Shown in pieces: positions 8,336-17,447 of a DNA stretch of 64,000 nt. The stretch is from contig CAZLQF010000009.1 in the NCBI GenBank assembly GCA_964561545.1, positions 1 through 64,000 of the forward strand, written 5' to 3'. The notes beneath the pieces are model-generated. The model was given only the letters and a program-made list of their open reading frames with translations, had not been told where the DNA came from and did not search any database. Source of the stretch: CAZLQF01 sp964561545 (GTDB taxonomy: Bacteria; Bacteroidota; Bacteroidia; CAILMK01; CAYYUA01). Numbering within the stretch: the first letter of the stretch is position 1; every line of letters begins with the position of its first letter. The translations under genes and the position numbers were made by a program.

Positions 8336-9367
8336 CTACGATTTGGATTTTATCATGAGTTGCGAGTTTTGAACCCATTGAAGTAGCCATGGAAATGACC
8401 TGTCTTGATGTTTGATGTAAAGTAAAAATGGCTTGTTGAATTTGATACTTGCTGACGGCTGATTTGGAGCTTGAAGAACGTTGTATTTAGCGTTTATCAT
8501 CAGGGCAACCTTGGCATATGGCTTATACTTTAATTGCTCAAGAGAAGTATTGGATGGATTTTGTACGGTAATGGGTTCTAAAACTTTAAAATTTTTAACC
8601 AGGTAGTAATTAAAGGCTGGGAATTGAATGGTTCGTTTGATGGGTTTTTTATTGATATTATCCATTTTTTTCAATGCTCCTTTATAAGCTTGAATTAAGG
8701 TGTTTTGACGGGCTCGATTGTTCTGAACCAACCCTACGTTGGTAGAATCATTCACCTGGATTTGAATCCCTAAGAAATCATCTTGTTGATAAAGCTTAAC
8801 ATTCCTGTCTTTGGTGCTTTTGGGAGGAATGTAATTTAAAGTCCTTACTTTGGTATCCTTGAATTCGATTGGTTCTTTAGCCAATCTGAAGTTATTTTCA
8901 AGGATCATTTTAAAATTGGTATAGCTAAAAATCAGCCCTTCCGCAGTTCCAAACTTAAATTGCGGGGTGTATTTTTCTTCAAACCAGAAGTCCACCAGGG
9001 CTTTAATCCGGTTTTCGGCACTGTCGTTGTAGATCCCTTCGTAACCGATCAAATAAGGATTGGGAACAACATGTTCATTTTTAAACCTTGTGGGAAGCTT
9101 GGGTGGTTTTTGTTGAATAGGTAAAGTAAAGGCTTGTTTTGAATGACGTTTAACAAATTTTTGCCAAACTAATTGAAAACCAGGCGTATAAATTAAGTTG
9201 TTGTTAAATTCTTGTTGAGGGTCATAAGTAACATCGGTAGCATCAAGCTTATGGCTCATGCTACTTAGCGGGGTACTGACGGGTTGGTAATTCGTGTAAT
9301 AAAAAATCGAATAAGCCAGCAAGAAGCCAAACATGATTAAAGCAAGAATAATAAATGGTTTTTTCAT
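8336..9367 (-). CDS. Membrane-anchored protein with divergent serpin-like fold
   Basis: A single hydrophobic segment (residues 5-25) would anchor or export the protein; the rest is extracytoplasmic. Several blocks follow the order of a serpin: NLIYTPGFQLVW (57-68) like the NxxFSPxSI helix; IKALVDFWFEEKYTPQF (121-137) like INxWVEExTxGxI; LIFSYTNFKMILENNF (145-160) like the LVNAxYFxGxW strand; IEFKDTKVRTLNYI (167-180); IQFPAFNYYLV (247-257) like VxLPxF; then IKFNKPFLLYI (308-318), which fits every position of the serpin signature as I recall it. The reactive loop (about 294-307) looks too short and lacks the EGTEAAAAT hinge, so inhibitory activity is doubtful. The serpin assignment is inference; the alternative is an unrelated conserved protein. 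Confidence 0.55.
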   Translation of the reverse strand: MKKPFIILALIMFGFLLAYSIFYYTNYQPVSTPLSSMSHKLDATDVTYDPQQEFNNNLIYTPGFQLVWQKFVKRHSKQAFTLPIQQKPPKLPTRFKNEHVVPNPYLIGYEGIYNDSAENRIKALVDFWFEEKYTPQFKFGTAEGLIFSYTNFKMILENNFRLAKEPIEFKDTKVRTLNYIPPKSTKDRNVKLYQQDDFLGIQIQVNDSTNVGLVQNNRARQNTLIQAYKGALKKMDNINKKPIKRTIQFPAFNYYLVKNFKVLEPITVQNPSNTSLEQLKYKPYAKVALMINAKYNVLQAPNQPSASIKFNKPFLLYIKHQDRSFPWLLQWVQNSQLMIKSKS

Positions 9368-9503
9368 ATGCGCCTACTTAAAATAGCCTTTGTCTAAAAT
9401 GCGAAATAAATCAATCATTGGATAATTTTTCTCTTTGGTTTTTTAGAAATTTGAAATTAAACTTTTTTTATCTTTCCTTAGCCATTAATCAAATACAATA
9501 ATT

Positions 9504-10169
9504 ATGACACAATCGAATGAGGCCCCGTTGGAATACAATTCAGAACAACCGAGGTTGATATTTGCAGAGCACGGGCGCAACGTTCAAAAGATGGTCAATT
9601 ACGCTAAACAGTTAGAAACTAAGGAAGAGCGCAATCAGGCCATTTCGACCGTTGTCAACATCATTGCCCAAATGAACCCCCAAATGAAAGATCAGACAGA
9701 ATTCTTGCACAAAATTTGGGATCAAATCTTTATAATGGCTGATTACGAGCTTGACGTGGATGCCCCCTTTCCGCCTCCTAATCGGGAAGATATTGAAAAA
9801 AATCCCGATCCTTTGCCTTATTCTCATCGAAGGATAAGCTACAAGCATTATGGGAAAAACATTGAAAAAATGATCAACAGGGCCATTGAAATGGAAGCAG
9901 GCCCGGCAAGGGATTATTTTATCAATGCCATTGCCAGTTATATGAAAATGTCTTACAAGATCTGGAATGATGAAAAAGTGTCGGATGAAGTCATTCTTCA
10001 AAATCTTAAAGAAATGTCGGGGGGTAAAATAATACTTGATAAAATCCATGAGCTTAACAAAAATTATGACACGCACTTAGGCAAAATGAACAACAAAGGC
10101 GGTAAGGAAGCTACAAAGTCAAGTGGGAATAACAAAAAGAATAAGAAAAACCAGCAAAAAAAGCGCTGA
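9504..10169 (+). CDS. DUF4290 family protein
   Basis: The opening LEYNSEQPRLIFAEHGRN followed by QKMVNYA and the HKIWDQIFIMADYELDVD block (69-86) identify the Bacteroidota-specific DUF4290 family, whose function is unknown. It has no signal or membrane segment. The segment HGRNVQKMVNYA (23-34) recurs as YGKNIEKMINRA (116-127), so the fold appears to be an internal duplication. The C-terminal 30 residues are a Lys/Asn-rich basic tail, suggesting nucleic acid or membrane contact. It is followed after 42 bases by murA, a pairing common in this phylum, so a role linked to envelope growth is possible but unproven. Confidence 0.88.
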   Translation: MTQSNEAPLEYNSEQPRLIFAEHGRNVQKMVNYAKQLETKEERNQAISTVVNIIAQMNPQMKDQTEFLHKIWDQIFIMADYELDVDAPFPPPNREDIEKNPDPLPYSHRRISYKHYGKNIEKMINRAIEMEAGPARDYFINAIASYMKMSYKIWNDEKVSDEVILQNLKEMSGGKIILDKIHELNKNYDTHLGKMNNKGGKEATKSSGNNKKNKKNQQKKR

Positions 10170-10211
10170 TCTTAGTAAGAACCTTCACTGATACGAAAAT
10201 TTGAACTCCCT

Positions 10212-11528
10212 ATGCAAGTCTTCCGGATAGCGGGGCCCGAAAAACTTTCAGGTAACATTGAGCCGCAAGGAGCTAAAAATGAAGCCTTGCAGGTAATAAG
10301 TGCTACCTTGTTGATCGATGACAAGGTCACGATTCGAAATATTCCTGCTATAGCCGATGTTTTAAAGCTGATCGAGTTGCTGGATGGAATGGGCGTTCAT
10401 GTAAAACAATTGAACGAGCACGATTATGAATTTCAGGCCAACGATGTGGACCTGGCTTACCTGGAATCTGAAGCTTTTTTTCAATTGGGCGGTGCCCTGC
10501 GGGGTTCGGTTTTGATTTTGGGAGCGTTGTTGGCCAGATTTGGTAGGGGTATTATTGCAAGGCCTGGTGGCGATAAAATTGGCAGAAGGCGATTGGATAC
10601 TCATTTTCATGCTTTGAGCCAACTTGGTGCCCAGATGACGTATAATCCACAGAAACAATGTTTTGAGGTTGAAGCTCGAGCGCTTCAGGGTAATTTCATT
10701 CATATGGAAGAACCTTCTGTAACCGGAACCGCTAACATAGTAATGGCGGCCTCGATGGCCAAAGGAACTACGACTATTTACAATGCTGCATGTGAGCCTT
10801 ACATCCAACAGCTTTGCAAGATGCTTAACCAAGCCGGGGCAAAAATATCTGGCATAGGTAGTAACAACATCGTAATAGAAGGAGTCGATTCCCTAAAGGG
10901 GGTGGAGCATCGATGCCTACCCGATATGATCGAGGTTGGGAGTTTTATTGGGCTTGGTGCTATGACCCAATCGGACATTACCATTAAAAACGCAGGCATT
11001 GCATCACTCGGCATCATTCCCAAAACTTTTCAAAAGTTGGGCATTGATTTAAACATTAATGGAGATGATATAAACTTGCCAGTCCAGGAAACTTACGAAG
11101 CAGAGACTTACCTTGATGGTTCCATCCTTACTTTGTACGATGGGCCGTGGCCCATGTTTTCTCCTGATTTGTTAAGTATAGCGCTCGTGGTAGCCACCCA
11201 AGGCAAAGGCAATGTACTCATCCACCAAAAGATGTTTGAAAGCCGGCTCTTTTTTGTAGACAACCTCATTGACATGGGCGCACAGGTTATTTTATGTGAT
11301 CCTCACCGGGCAACTGTGATGGGGCTTGGCAGGCGTTACAATTTACAGGGCATCAGTATGCGTTCTCCCGATATCAGGGCTGGTGTGGCATTGTTGATCG
11401 CTGCGCTATCTGCAGAAGGCACGAGTACCATCTACAACATCCAGCAAATAGACCGTGGCTACGAAAAAATTGATGAACGCCTGAATGCTTTAGGCGCTAA
11501 CATAAAGCGGGAAAACCTGGCTTCTTAG
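10212..11528 (+). CDS. murA: UDP-N-acetylglucosamine 1-carboxyvinyltransferase MurA (Cys-to-Asp type)
   Basis: MurA transfers enolpyruvate from PEP to UDP-GlcNAc, the first committed step of peptidoglycan synthesis. Seen in the sequence: the substrate-binding K22-N23 pair in PQGAKNEALQ, the arginine in GALRGS, the catalytic loop RPGGDKIGRRRLDTH (117-131), an Asp in MFSPDLLS matching the catalytic aspartate, and the closing block SPDIRAGVALLIAAL with IDRGYEKIDERL. The residue matching E. coli Cys115, the fosfomycin target, is D121. This substitution is known to keep activity and give fosfomycin resistance. The length of 438 residues is slightly above the usual ~420. It lies 42 bases after the DUF4290 gene, probably one transcript. 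Confidence 0.96.
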   Translation: MQVFRIAGPEKLSGNIEPQGAKNEALQVISATLLIDDKVTIRNIPAIADVLKLIELLDGMGVHVKQLNEHDYEFQANDVDLAYLESEAFFQLGGALRGSVLILGALLARFGRGIIARPGGDKIGRRRLDTHFHALSQLGAQMTYNPQKQCFEVEARALQGNFIHMEEPSVTGTANIVMAASMAKGTTTIYNAACEPYIQQLCKMLNQAGAKISGIGSNNIVIEGVDSLKGVEHRCLPDMIEVGSFIGLGAMTQSDITIKNAGIASLGIIPKTFQKLGIDLNINGDDINLPVQETYEAETYLDGSILTLYDGPWPMFSPDLLSIALVVATQGKGNVLIHQKMFESRLFFVDNLIDMGAQVILCDPHRATVMGLGRRYNLQGISMRSPDIRAGVALLIAALSAEGTSTIYNIQQIDRGYEKIDERLNALGANIKRENLAS

Positions 11529-11660
11529 GGTCGCCTGATCACTTATCTTTTATAAAGTATAAACCCCATTGGCCCCAACCCTTTCAATCGCTCTTTGTTG
11601 AATGGATTACCTAAGCTGTGGAGGTTCTTGAGAAGAAGGCAATGTATTGGCTTACAAATG

Positions 11661-11735
11661 GGTGGATAGAGGGACTCGAACCCTCGACCCCCAGAACCAC
11701 AATCTGGTGCTCTGACCTACTGAGCTATATCCACC
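11661..11735 (-). tRNA. tRNA-His (GTG)
   Basis: The minus strand folds into a full cloverleaf: acceptor GTGGATA/TATCCAC, D stem GCTC/GAGC, anticodon stem CCAGA/TCTGG around loop TTGTGGT, and T arm GAGGG-TTCGAGT-CCCTC. The anticodon GTG reads His codons. An extra 5' G (11735) faces C73 (11661), the G-1:C73 identity pair specific to tRNA-His. CCA is not encoded. The span given includes G-1 and C73. Confidence 0.97.
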
Positions 11736-11746
11736 ATCTTGGATTG

Positions 11747-11777
11747 CAAATATACCAAATCAATTCTCAATCAACAA
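11747..11777 (-). promoter_or_regulatory. Promoter of tRNA-His
   Basis: On the minus strand, TATATTTG (11754-11747) matches the TAnnTTTG -7 element exactly. TTG lies 20 bases further upstream (11777-11775) as the -33 element. Initiation about six bases downstream would place the RNA start just before the mature 5' end of the tRNA at 11735. Confidence 0.7.
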
Positions 11778-11942
11778 CTAACAGGCTATTAACATCTGAG
11801 GTTTGCCACAAGGTCTTTTTAAAGGCTTTTACCAATTTTAAATGGAAAACTTACACTTTAAAAAGCTGTTGAAGCATTATTAATTGGATTTTACGCTTAA
11901 AACTAACCTTGATAATTTAGGCTAAATACCTTTAAGAGAATA

Positions 11943-12530
11943 TTAGCTTTTCTTTTCTGCCATCCCCTCATTAAAGCATTTTCGGCATCTTGGCTCATAA
12001 GCCTCATTGGCGCCTACAAGAATTTTCCCTGATTCATCGACCTTTCGGAAAGAGTGCGTTGCCAGGTTCCTGCATTGAACGCAAATGGCATGGACTTTTG
12101 TGATGTATTCAGCCATTGCTAAAAGCTCTGGCATGGGGTGGAAAGACACTCCCTGGAAATCCATGTCCAATCCAGCTACTACCACCCGGTGATTATCCAG
12201 GGCCAGTTGTTGAACTACATCCAATAAACTATTGTCAAAAAACTGGGCTTCATCAAAACCAATAACACGGGCTTTGCCTATATGCTCGAAGGCTCTTATG
12301 GGTTTGCTCAAAACAGTGGAAGGGATGTTTTGCTGGTCGTGGGATACAATTTCTTCCTCATGATAACGTTGGTCAATATCAGGCTTAAACATGGCAATTT
12401 CCTGATGAGCAATCCGTGCCCTCTTGATGCGCCTGATCAGTTCCTCAGTTTTACCGGAAAACATGGGGCCGCAGATCACTTCAATCCAACCGCGGTGACC
12501 TATGTTACTATAAGAAGGTTCAATGAACAT
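11943..12530 (-). CDS. tdk: Thymidine kinase
   Basis: A type II thymidine kinase that phosphorylates thymidine with ATP in the dTTP salvage pathway. The P-loop GPMFSGKTEELI is at 21-32. The magnesium and switch segment IGFDEAQFFD and the lasso region follow. The structural zinc site is formed by CVQC (around 153) and CRKC near the C-terminus (EPRCRKCF). The length of 195 residues is normal. It lies between tRNA-His and a divergently transcribed acidic protein gene. Confidence 0.96.
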   Translation of the reverse strand: MFIEPSYSNIGHRGWIEVICGPMFSGKTEELIRRIKRARIAHQEIAMFKPDIDQRYHEEEIVSHDQQNIPSTVLSKPIRAFEHIGKARVIGFDEAQFFDNSLLDVVQQLALDNHRVVVAGLDMDFQGVSFHPMPELLAMAEYITKVHAICVQCRNLATHSFRKVDESGKILVGANEAYEPRCRKCFNEGMAEKKS

Positions 12531-12616
12531 GGATCAATGTTTTATTAGCCAAGCAAAGGTCTGAATTTTGTTGAATTAAGCGCTGCTTTGCTTAAAACCA
12601 AAGGAGGAAATTGTGT

Positions 12617-12624
12617 TAATTTTG
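12617..12624 (+). promoter_or_regulatory. Bacteroidota-type -7 element TAATTTTG
   Basis: TAATTTTG fits TAnnTTTG exactly and lies 20 bases before the ATG at 12645. Transcription would start within about 15 bases of that ATG. This supports 12645 over an upstream TTG at 12588 as the start of the acidic protein. No well-spaced -33 TTG is present. Confidence 0.4.
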
Positions 12625-12644
12625 AAAAAGTAAATGGTGATGTT

Positions 12645-13601
12645 ATGACGCAACAAAAATCCTTATTTGAACAAATAGAACAAGAACTCAGGAATTCATC
12701 GGATACCCTTGAAAGGCTTCAACAGGAAAATAAAAACCCAAGCCTCGAAACAGATCTATTGAGGGAGCAAGTGATAAGGTTGTACGAACATGTGGTAAAG
12801 CTTCAAAAAGAGATGGCTGCCCCCAATGAAGGCACTATGGCTGATGAAGACCAAGCCTACAAGCAAATGCAGTCGTTTGCCGAGCTTCATCAACAATATC
12901 TGGAGTACCAAAAATCCCAGAATTCGGCATATGAAGAGAACCCAACGGATGATGCTTCATCCTCCCATCCAAAGGAATCAGAAGAACAAAATGAAGATGG
13001 CCAAACAGCAGAAACCAGCTCAGATTTATCTCAAGCGGAACCTGATGATAAAGGGCCGGAACATAATGAGGAAGCCCTTACTTCCAATGAAGAAGCAACT
13101 TTAGAGGAGCAACCTGAATCAAGTGGATCCCTCAATAATGAAGAAATTCAAGAAGATGCCCAAGAGGCTGGGAGCGAACAAGCGCCTGTAGAAGATCAAG
13201 CAGAACAAAAACAATCAGTCGACACCAACAAATCTTCCAAAGACAAAGAAAGTGGCCAATCCTTGTTAGACAAAATTAAAGCTTCCTCCAAGTCCTCCTT
13301 GCATGAAAGGTTCCAGGAAAAAAACCAACAAAGGGTTTTATCAGATAAGCTTAAACAAACGCCTATCAGCGATTTAAAATCCGCCATTCCAGTTAATCAA
13401 AAAATTGCCTTTGTTGAAAACCTTTTCAATGGAGATCAAAAGGTTTATAAAAAAACCATTGATTTCATTGATAAATGCAAGAATTACTCGGAAGCTAAGA
13501 TGTACATTCAAAGTAAAATAAAGGACAAATACGACTGGACCGATGAGGATGAATATGTGCAGGAGTTTATGAATTACGTGTACCGAAAATTTCTTAGTTA
13601 A
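12645..13601 (+). CDS. Acidic low-complexity protein with conserved C-terminal domain
   Basis: The product is 318 residues from the ATG at 12645 (MTQQKSLFEQIEQEL). An upstream TTG at 12588 is less likely because the -7 element at 12617 lies inside that extension. Residues 1-70 are predicted coiled coil. Residues ~85-215 are extremely rich in Glu, Ser, Gln and Asp and look disordered. The C-terminal ~75 residues, starting IPVNQKIAFVENLFNG, are compact and look like the conserved core, with paired helices and the ending FMNYVYRKFL. No catalytic motif is seen and no function can be assigned. It is divergent from tdk. Confidence 0.75.
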   Translation: MTQQKSLFEQIEQELRNSSDTLERLQQENKNPSLETDLLREQVIRLYEHVVKLQKEMAAPNEGTMADEDQAYKQMQSFAELHQQYLEYQKSQNSAYEENPTDDASSSHPKESEEQNEDGQTAETSSDLSQAEPDDKGPEHNEEALTSNEEATLEEQPESSGSLNNEEIQEDAQEAGSEQAPVEDQAEQKQSVDTNKSSKDKESGQSLLDKIKASSKSSLHERFQEKNQQRVLSDKLKQTPISDLKSAIPVNQKIAFVENLFNGDQKVYKKTIDFIDKCKNYSEAKMYIQSKIKDKYDWTDEDEYVQEFMNYVYRKFLS

Positions 13602-13670
13602 TATTTTAGGTCCTATAAGATCGCCCCACTTTCAGAACCTTATCATTGATAATAAACCTTTAAGGCATCC

Positions 13671-14936
13671 TTAAACATAGTAGGTGCGCTGGCTGGCATC
13701 CAGGTTCAGGTATATGAAGATCAGGAATGTGAAGCCCAGTAATGAAGAACCGCCATAACTAAACAAAGGTAACGGTATGCCTACCACCGGGAAAAGACCG
13801 ATCGTCATGCCAATGTTAATGGCAAAATGTAAGAAAAGGATGGATGCCACTCCATAGCCATAAATTCTTGCAAATCTTGCTTTTTGGCTTTCTGCCGATA
13901 ATACAATTCTTAAGAGCAACCAAGTATAAACCAAAATAAGTGCTGCACTCCCGATCCAGCCATATTCTTCGCCAACAGTACAGAATATAAAATCCGTGGT
14001 TTGCTCAGGCACGAAGTCAAATTTGGTCTGAGTGCCTTCCAAAAATCCTTTCCCATTAAGCCCCCCGGAGCCAATGGCAATTAAGGATTGATGAATGTTA
14101 TAACCTGCCCCTTTAATATCTACCTCTTTTCCCAAAAGTACATTGATCCGTTCTTGCTGGTGGGGTTGCAACAGGTGGTTAAAAGCATAATCAACACCAA
14201 AGATAAAACCAATGGATACCATAGTGCCCAATACGGCTATCCACCTTGCACTTTTTTGATTTTTAAGTACAAAAGTTAGGATCGAACCGAGGCCTAATAA
14301 TACTCCTAAAACAATAAACTTGTTGAAAAGCAATACACTTAAAAATAAAACCCCAAATATGAGGGGTAAATAAAGAAAATAACCCGGCAACCCCTGCCTG
14401 AACAAAACAAAAATTAAGGCTGGAAAAATCAATGCTGTACCAACGTCATTTTGTAGAATAATAAGCAAAATGGGTACTAAAATGATGACCAAGGCCCAAA
14501 CAGCATCTTTAAGGCGATTAACGTAAACTTCGTAATTATTAAGGTATTTTGTCAAGGCAAGCAATGTAGCAAACTTGGCAAATTCAGAGGATTGTAAACC
14601 AAAGCCACCGATCTGAAGCCATGACCTAGCACCGGCTACTTCCTTCCCCGCGAATAGGGTTAAAATGAGCAAAACTAAGACAATACCATAAACCAAGTAA
14701 GCAAAAGTGCTGAAGAAGCGTGAGTTTAGAATTAAAATCGTTACGCCCAGGATTCCTGAAGCAACAATCCATATGATTTGCTTGCCATAGTTTTGGGATA
14801 AGTTTAACACTCCCGTGGCCTCGCCCTGATACTCTGCCGAGTAAATATTGAACCACCCGAAAATAAGCAATCCCAAATAAAGCAAAATAATTTGCCAATC
14901 GATGTTGGCTATGAAGCCGCCTTCTCTTTCAGCCAT
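13671..14936 (-). CDS. rodA: Rod-shape SEDS peptidoglycan glycosyltransferase RodA
   Basis: RodA polymerises lipid II glycan strands for cell elongation with its partner PBP2. The 421-residue protein is nearly all transmembrane helices. The SEDS signatures are present: GARSWLQIGGFGLQSSEFAK (102-121), QPHQQERI (257-264), GGLNGKGFLEG and the catalytic-loop block VPEQTTDFIFCTVGEEYGW with the likely catalytic D315. The C-terminal GIPLPLFSYGGSSLL is intact. It is the last gene of the mreC-mreD-mrdA-rodA block, 127 bases after mrdA. Confidence 0.96.
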   Translation of the reverse strand: MAEREGGFIANIDWQIILLYLGLLIFGWFNIYSAEYQGEATGVLNLSQNYGKQIIWIVASGILGVTILILNSRFFSTFAYLVYGIVLVLLILTLFAGKEVAGARSWLQIGGFGLQSSEFAKFATLLALTKYLNNYEVYVNRLKDAVWALVIILVPILLIILQNDVGTALIFPALIFVLFRQGLPGYFLYLPLIFGVLFLSVLLFNKFIVLGVLLGLGSILTFVLKNQKSARWIAVLGTMVSIGFIFGVDYAFNHLLQPHQQERINVLLGKEVDIKGAGYNIHQSLIAIGSGGLNGKGFLEGTQTKFDFVPEQTTDFIFCTVGEEYGWIGSAALILVYTWLLLRIVLSAESQKARFARIYGYGVASILFLHFAINIGMTIGLFPVVGIPLPLFSYGGSSLLGFTFLIFIYLNLDASQRTYYV

Positions 14937-15063
14937 AATCCAATTTTACCAGTTAACAATTTTCAATGAGCCGTGCAGCCTTGGCTTTCAATTTTAGCCC
15001 TTGACCAACAGTTATCAACTGTTTTAACCTGCACTATTTTCACATTGCTAATCTTGCTCCATG

Positions 15064-16926
15064 TCATTCTGTGGATGTTGTGTCAATATTTATAACCGTG
15101 GAATCTTTTTTAGCCATAAAACTGGTATCCATTACCCTTTGTTCTATCCACTTGCGTCTGCTACTGCTTATGGTGTCGGTCAGGTATTTTTCGATCATTA
15201 AGGTGTTGGTTGGAGCCGCCCAGGTACTTCCATATCCTGCATTTTCAATTATAGCGGCCACCGCAATTTCGGGATCATCTTTAGGAGCAAAGGCTATGAA
15301 TAAGGAATGGTCTTCCCCATGCGGATTTTGGGCTGTTCCTGTTTTACCACTAATCTTGAGGTCCTTGACTTTACCGTAATACCGGCCCGTACCTGATTCA
15401 ACAACCTGGTACATTGCTTCTATAACCGGATTGAAATGGCTTGAGTCAATACCTGTGTGTTGTTTGCTGTATTGGAGATAATTGATGGTATCCCCGCGAA
15501 TCGAATTAACCAAATGAGGTGTTACGTAATAGCCTTTGTTGGCAATAGAAGCAGTATAATTTGCCATTTGCAAACAAGTTGCGCCAATTTCTCCTTGCCC
15601 AATGGCTAATGAAAGGACGGTTGGAGACTCCCATTTTCCTTTTCCATAAATTTTATTGTAATAATTAGCATTTGGAAGGCTGCCCACTTTTTCAGTGGGT
15701 AAGTCAATCCCTAATGCTTTTCCTAAACTAAATTTTTCCATGTGCTTTCGCCAATTAGAGTAACCCGCTGCTGTGCTTTCAAAATCGTCTTGGTCAACAA
15801 CTTTCCTAAAAACATTGCAGTAATAGGCATTGCAGGAAGTTTCTATGGAATATGGCAAGTCAACCGGATTTTTATGTTGGTGGCATCCTATACTGATGCC
15901 CTGGGTATGATAACCATTTCTGCATGTATAGGTCTCATTCAATGTCACTACGCCTTCATCAAGTGCGATCAATGCTTGCAAAGGCTTAATGATGGAACCA
16001 GGCGGATAGGAGGCCGTTACGGAACGATTGAACAAAGGTTTTAGGGGATCCTGTGCCAATTCAGCGTAATTGTTAGCCCTTTTTCTACCCACCAATAATT
16101 TGGGATTATAAGACGGACTGCTCACCATTGCCAGGATTTCCCCGGTTTCAGGCTCAATTGCTACAACGCTGCCAACCTTGCCTTTCATTAATTTTTCTCC
16201 ATAGGCTTGCAGTTCAGCATCTAAAGTTGTCATTAAATTTTTGCCAGGTTGGGAAGGTTGATCAAGATCACCGCCCAGGTAGCTTCCCTTGTTTCTATTC
16301 ATTACATCGACCAAAACATGCCTTATGCCTTTTTGGCCACGTAAAGCTTTCTCATATTCCTTTTCCAGACCACTAATTCCTTTCAAATCCCCTATCATGT
16401 AGTAGTCAGATTGATTAATATCTTCTCGAGAAACTTCACCAAGATAACCAATCACATGGGCACCTATGCTGTTTGGATATTTTCTGGTTGTACGAGGTCT
16501 TGGAAAAAATCCGCGAAATTCCCATAAACGTTCTTGTAAATTGCCAAAAGTCTCAACAGATAGTTGTTTTAAAAATACCGAAGGTTTGTAGTAAGAATAA
16601 TTCCGGGCTTCTTGCAATTTTTGCTCAACTGTTGCTCGTTCTAAATCCAGAAGATTGCACAATGCTGAAGTGTCAAACGACTTTATTTTGGAAGGTGTTA
16701 CCATTAAATCATAAACGGTTTGATTGCTGACCAACAATTCGCCATTTCTATCATACATTAAACCGCGTGGTGGGTAAAGGATTCTTTTTTGGAGAATGTT
16801 TTGTTTGGCAAATTGCTGGTAATCCTTATCAATTACCTGAAGGTAAAACAAGCGGGCTAAAAAGGATAGGCTAACGATAACTATAATACCTAAAAATACG
16901 TATTTTCTCGGCTCGAAAACCTTCAT
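15064..16926 (-). CDS. mrdA: Penicillin-binding protein 2 (elongation transpeptidase)
   Basis: A class B penicillin-binding protein that cross-links peptidoglycan in the elongasome. A single N-terminal membrane helix (11-30) anchors it. The pedestal domain begins with RILYPPRGLMYDRNG (48-62). The three transpeptidase motifs are SIIK (catalytic S311), SCN (364-366) and KTG (528-530, in ISGKTGTAQNP). At 620 residues it is of normal length. Its start overlaps the mreD stop by 4 bases, indicating translational coupling. Confidence 0.97.
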   Translation of the reverse strand: MKVFEPRKYVFLGIIVIVSLSFLARLFYLQVIDKDYQQFAKQNILQKRILYPPRGLMYDRNGELLVSNQTVYDLMVTPSKIKSFDTSALCNLLDLERATVEQKLQEARNYSYYKPSVFLKQLSVETFGNLQERLWEFRGFFPRPRTTRKYPNSIGAHVIGYLGEVSREDINQSDYYMIGDLKGISGLEKEYEKALRGQKGIRHVLVDVMNRNKGSYLGGDLDQPSQPGKNLMTTLDAELQAYGEKLMKGKVGSVVAIEPETGEILAMVSSPSYNPKLLVGRKRANNYAELAQDPLKPLFNRSVTASYPPGSIIKPLQALIALDEGVVTLNETYTCRNGYHTQGISIGCHQHKNPVDLPYSIETSCNAYYCNVFRKVVDQDDFESTAAGYSNWRKHMEKFSLGKALGIDLPTEKVGSLPNANYYNKIYGKGKWESPTVLSLAIGQGEIGATCLQMANYTASIANKGYYVTPHLVNSIRGDTINYLQYSKQHTGIDSSHFNPVIEAMYQVVESGTGRYYGKVKDLKISGKTGTAQNPHGEDHSLFIAFAPKDDPEIAVAAIIENAGYGSTWAAPTNTLMIEKYLTDTISSSRRKWIEQRVMDTSFMAKKDSTVINIDTTSTE

Positions 16927-17447
16927 CTATTACTCCTAACGTTTGGGAAAAAGATTAAAATATCCGTAATAACTATCAATAGAAATGAAACGCCCGAATT
17001 AATGGCTACTCTCAATAGCGTTTGCTCAAATTCTGCAAATTCGAACACTTCAACAAACATGAGAACCAAATGGTGCAAGAAAGTGAGGATCATTGCATAC
17101 ATTAGGAAGTTGAAAAATCCAAGGGTGTGAACATGAGGCGCTGAATACGTCCTATCTTCATCCCTTGGTGGGTACAACTGTAGAATGGTTGGCCTCATAA
17201 ACCCAATAAATACGCAAGCAGATGCGTGCATACCAAGTGTATTGCTAAAGAGATCCAGCACCAATCCAGTGGCAAAACTTAAAATAAGTACCAACCATTT
17301 AGGGGTGTTAATTGGTAATGTTAGGATGAACAGAATGTACAAATAAGGATGAAGCAGCTTGAACAAATAAATATTATCAAGAACAGCCACTTGTAAAAAC
17401 AAGAGCAAAATAAAAAGCCATCCATATTTAAACCATTGTGGCGTCAT
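16923..17447 (-). CDS. mreD: Rod shape-determining protein MreD
   Basis: A 174-residue integral membrane protein with about five predicted helices and little else. Its position between mreC and mrdA, with 4-base overlaps on both sides, and its size identify it as MreD, a weakly conserved elongasome component. The segment DLFSNTLGMHASACVFIGFMRP recalls the family's conserved region, with the first residues in the loop after the third helix. Confidence 0.88.
   Translation of the reverse strand: MTPQWFKYGWLFILLLFLQVAVLDNIYLFKLLHPYLYILFILTLPINTPKWLVLILSFATGLVLDLFSNTLGMHASACVFIGFMRPTILQLYPPRDEDRTYSAPHVHTLGFFNFLMYAMILTFLHHLVLMFVEVFEFAEFEQTLLRVAINSGVSFLLIVITDILIFFPNVRSNR

Noticed and set aside
12588..12644. 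TTG start of the acidic protein gene at 12588
   Set aside because: A -7 promoter element lies inside this extension; the ATG at 12645 is a better start.
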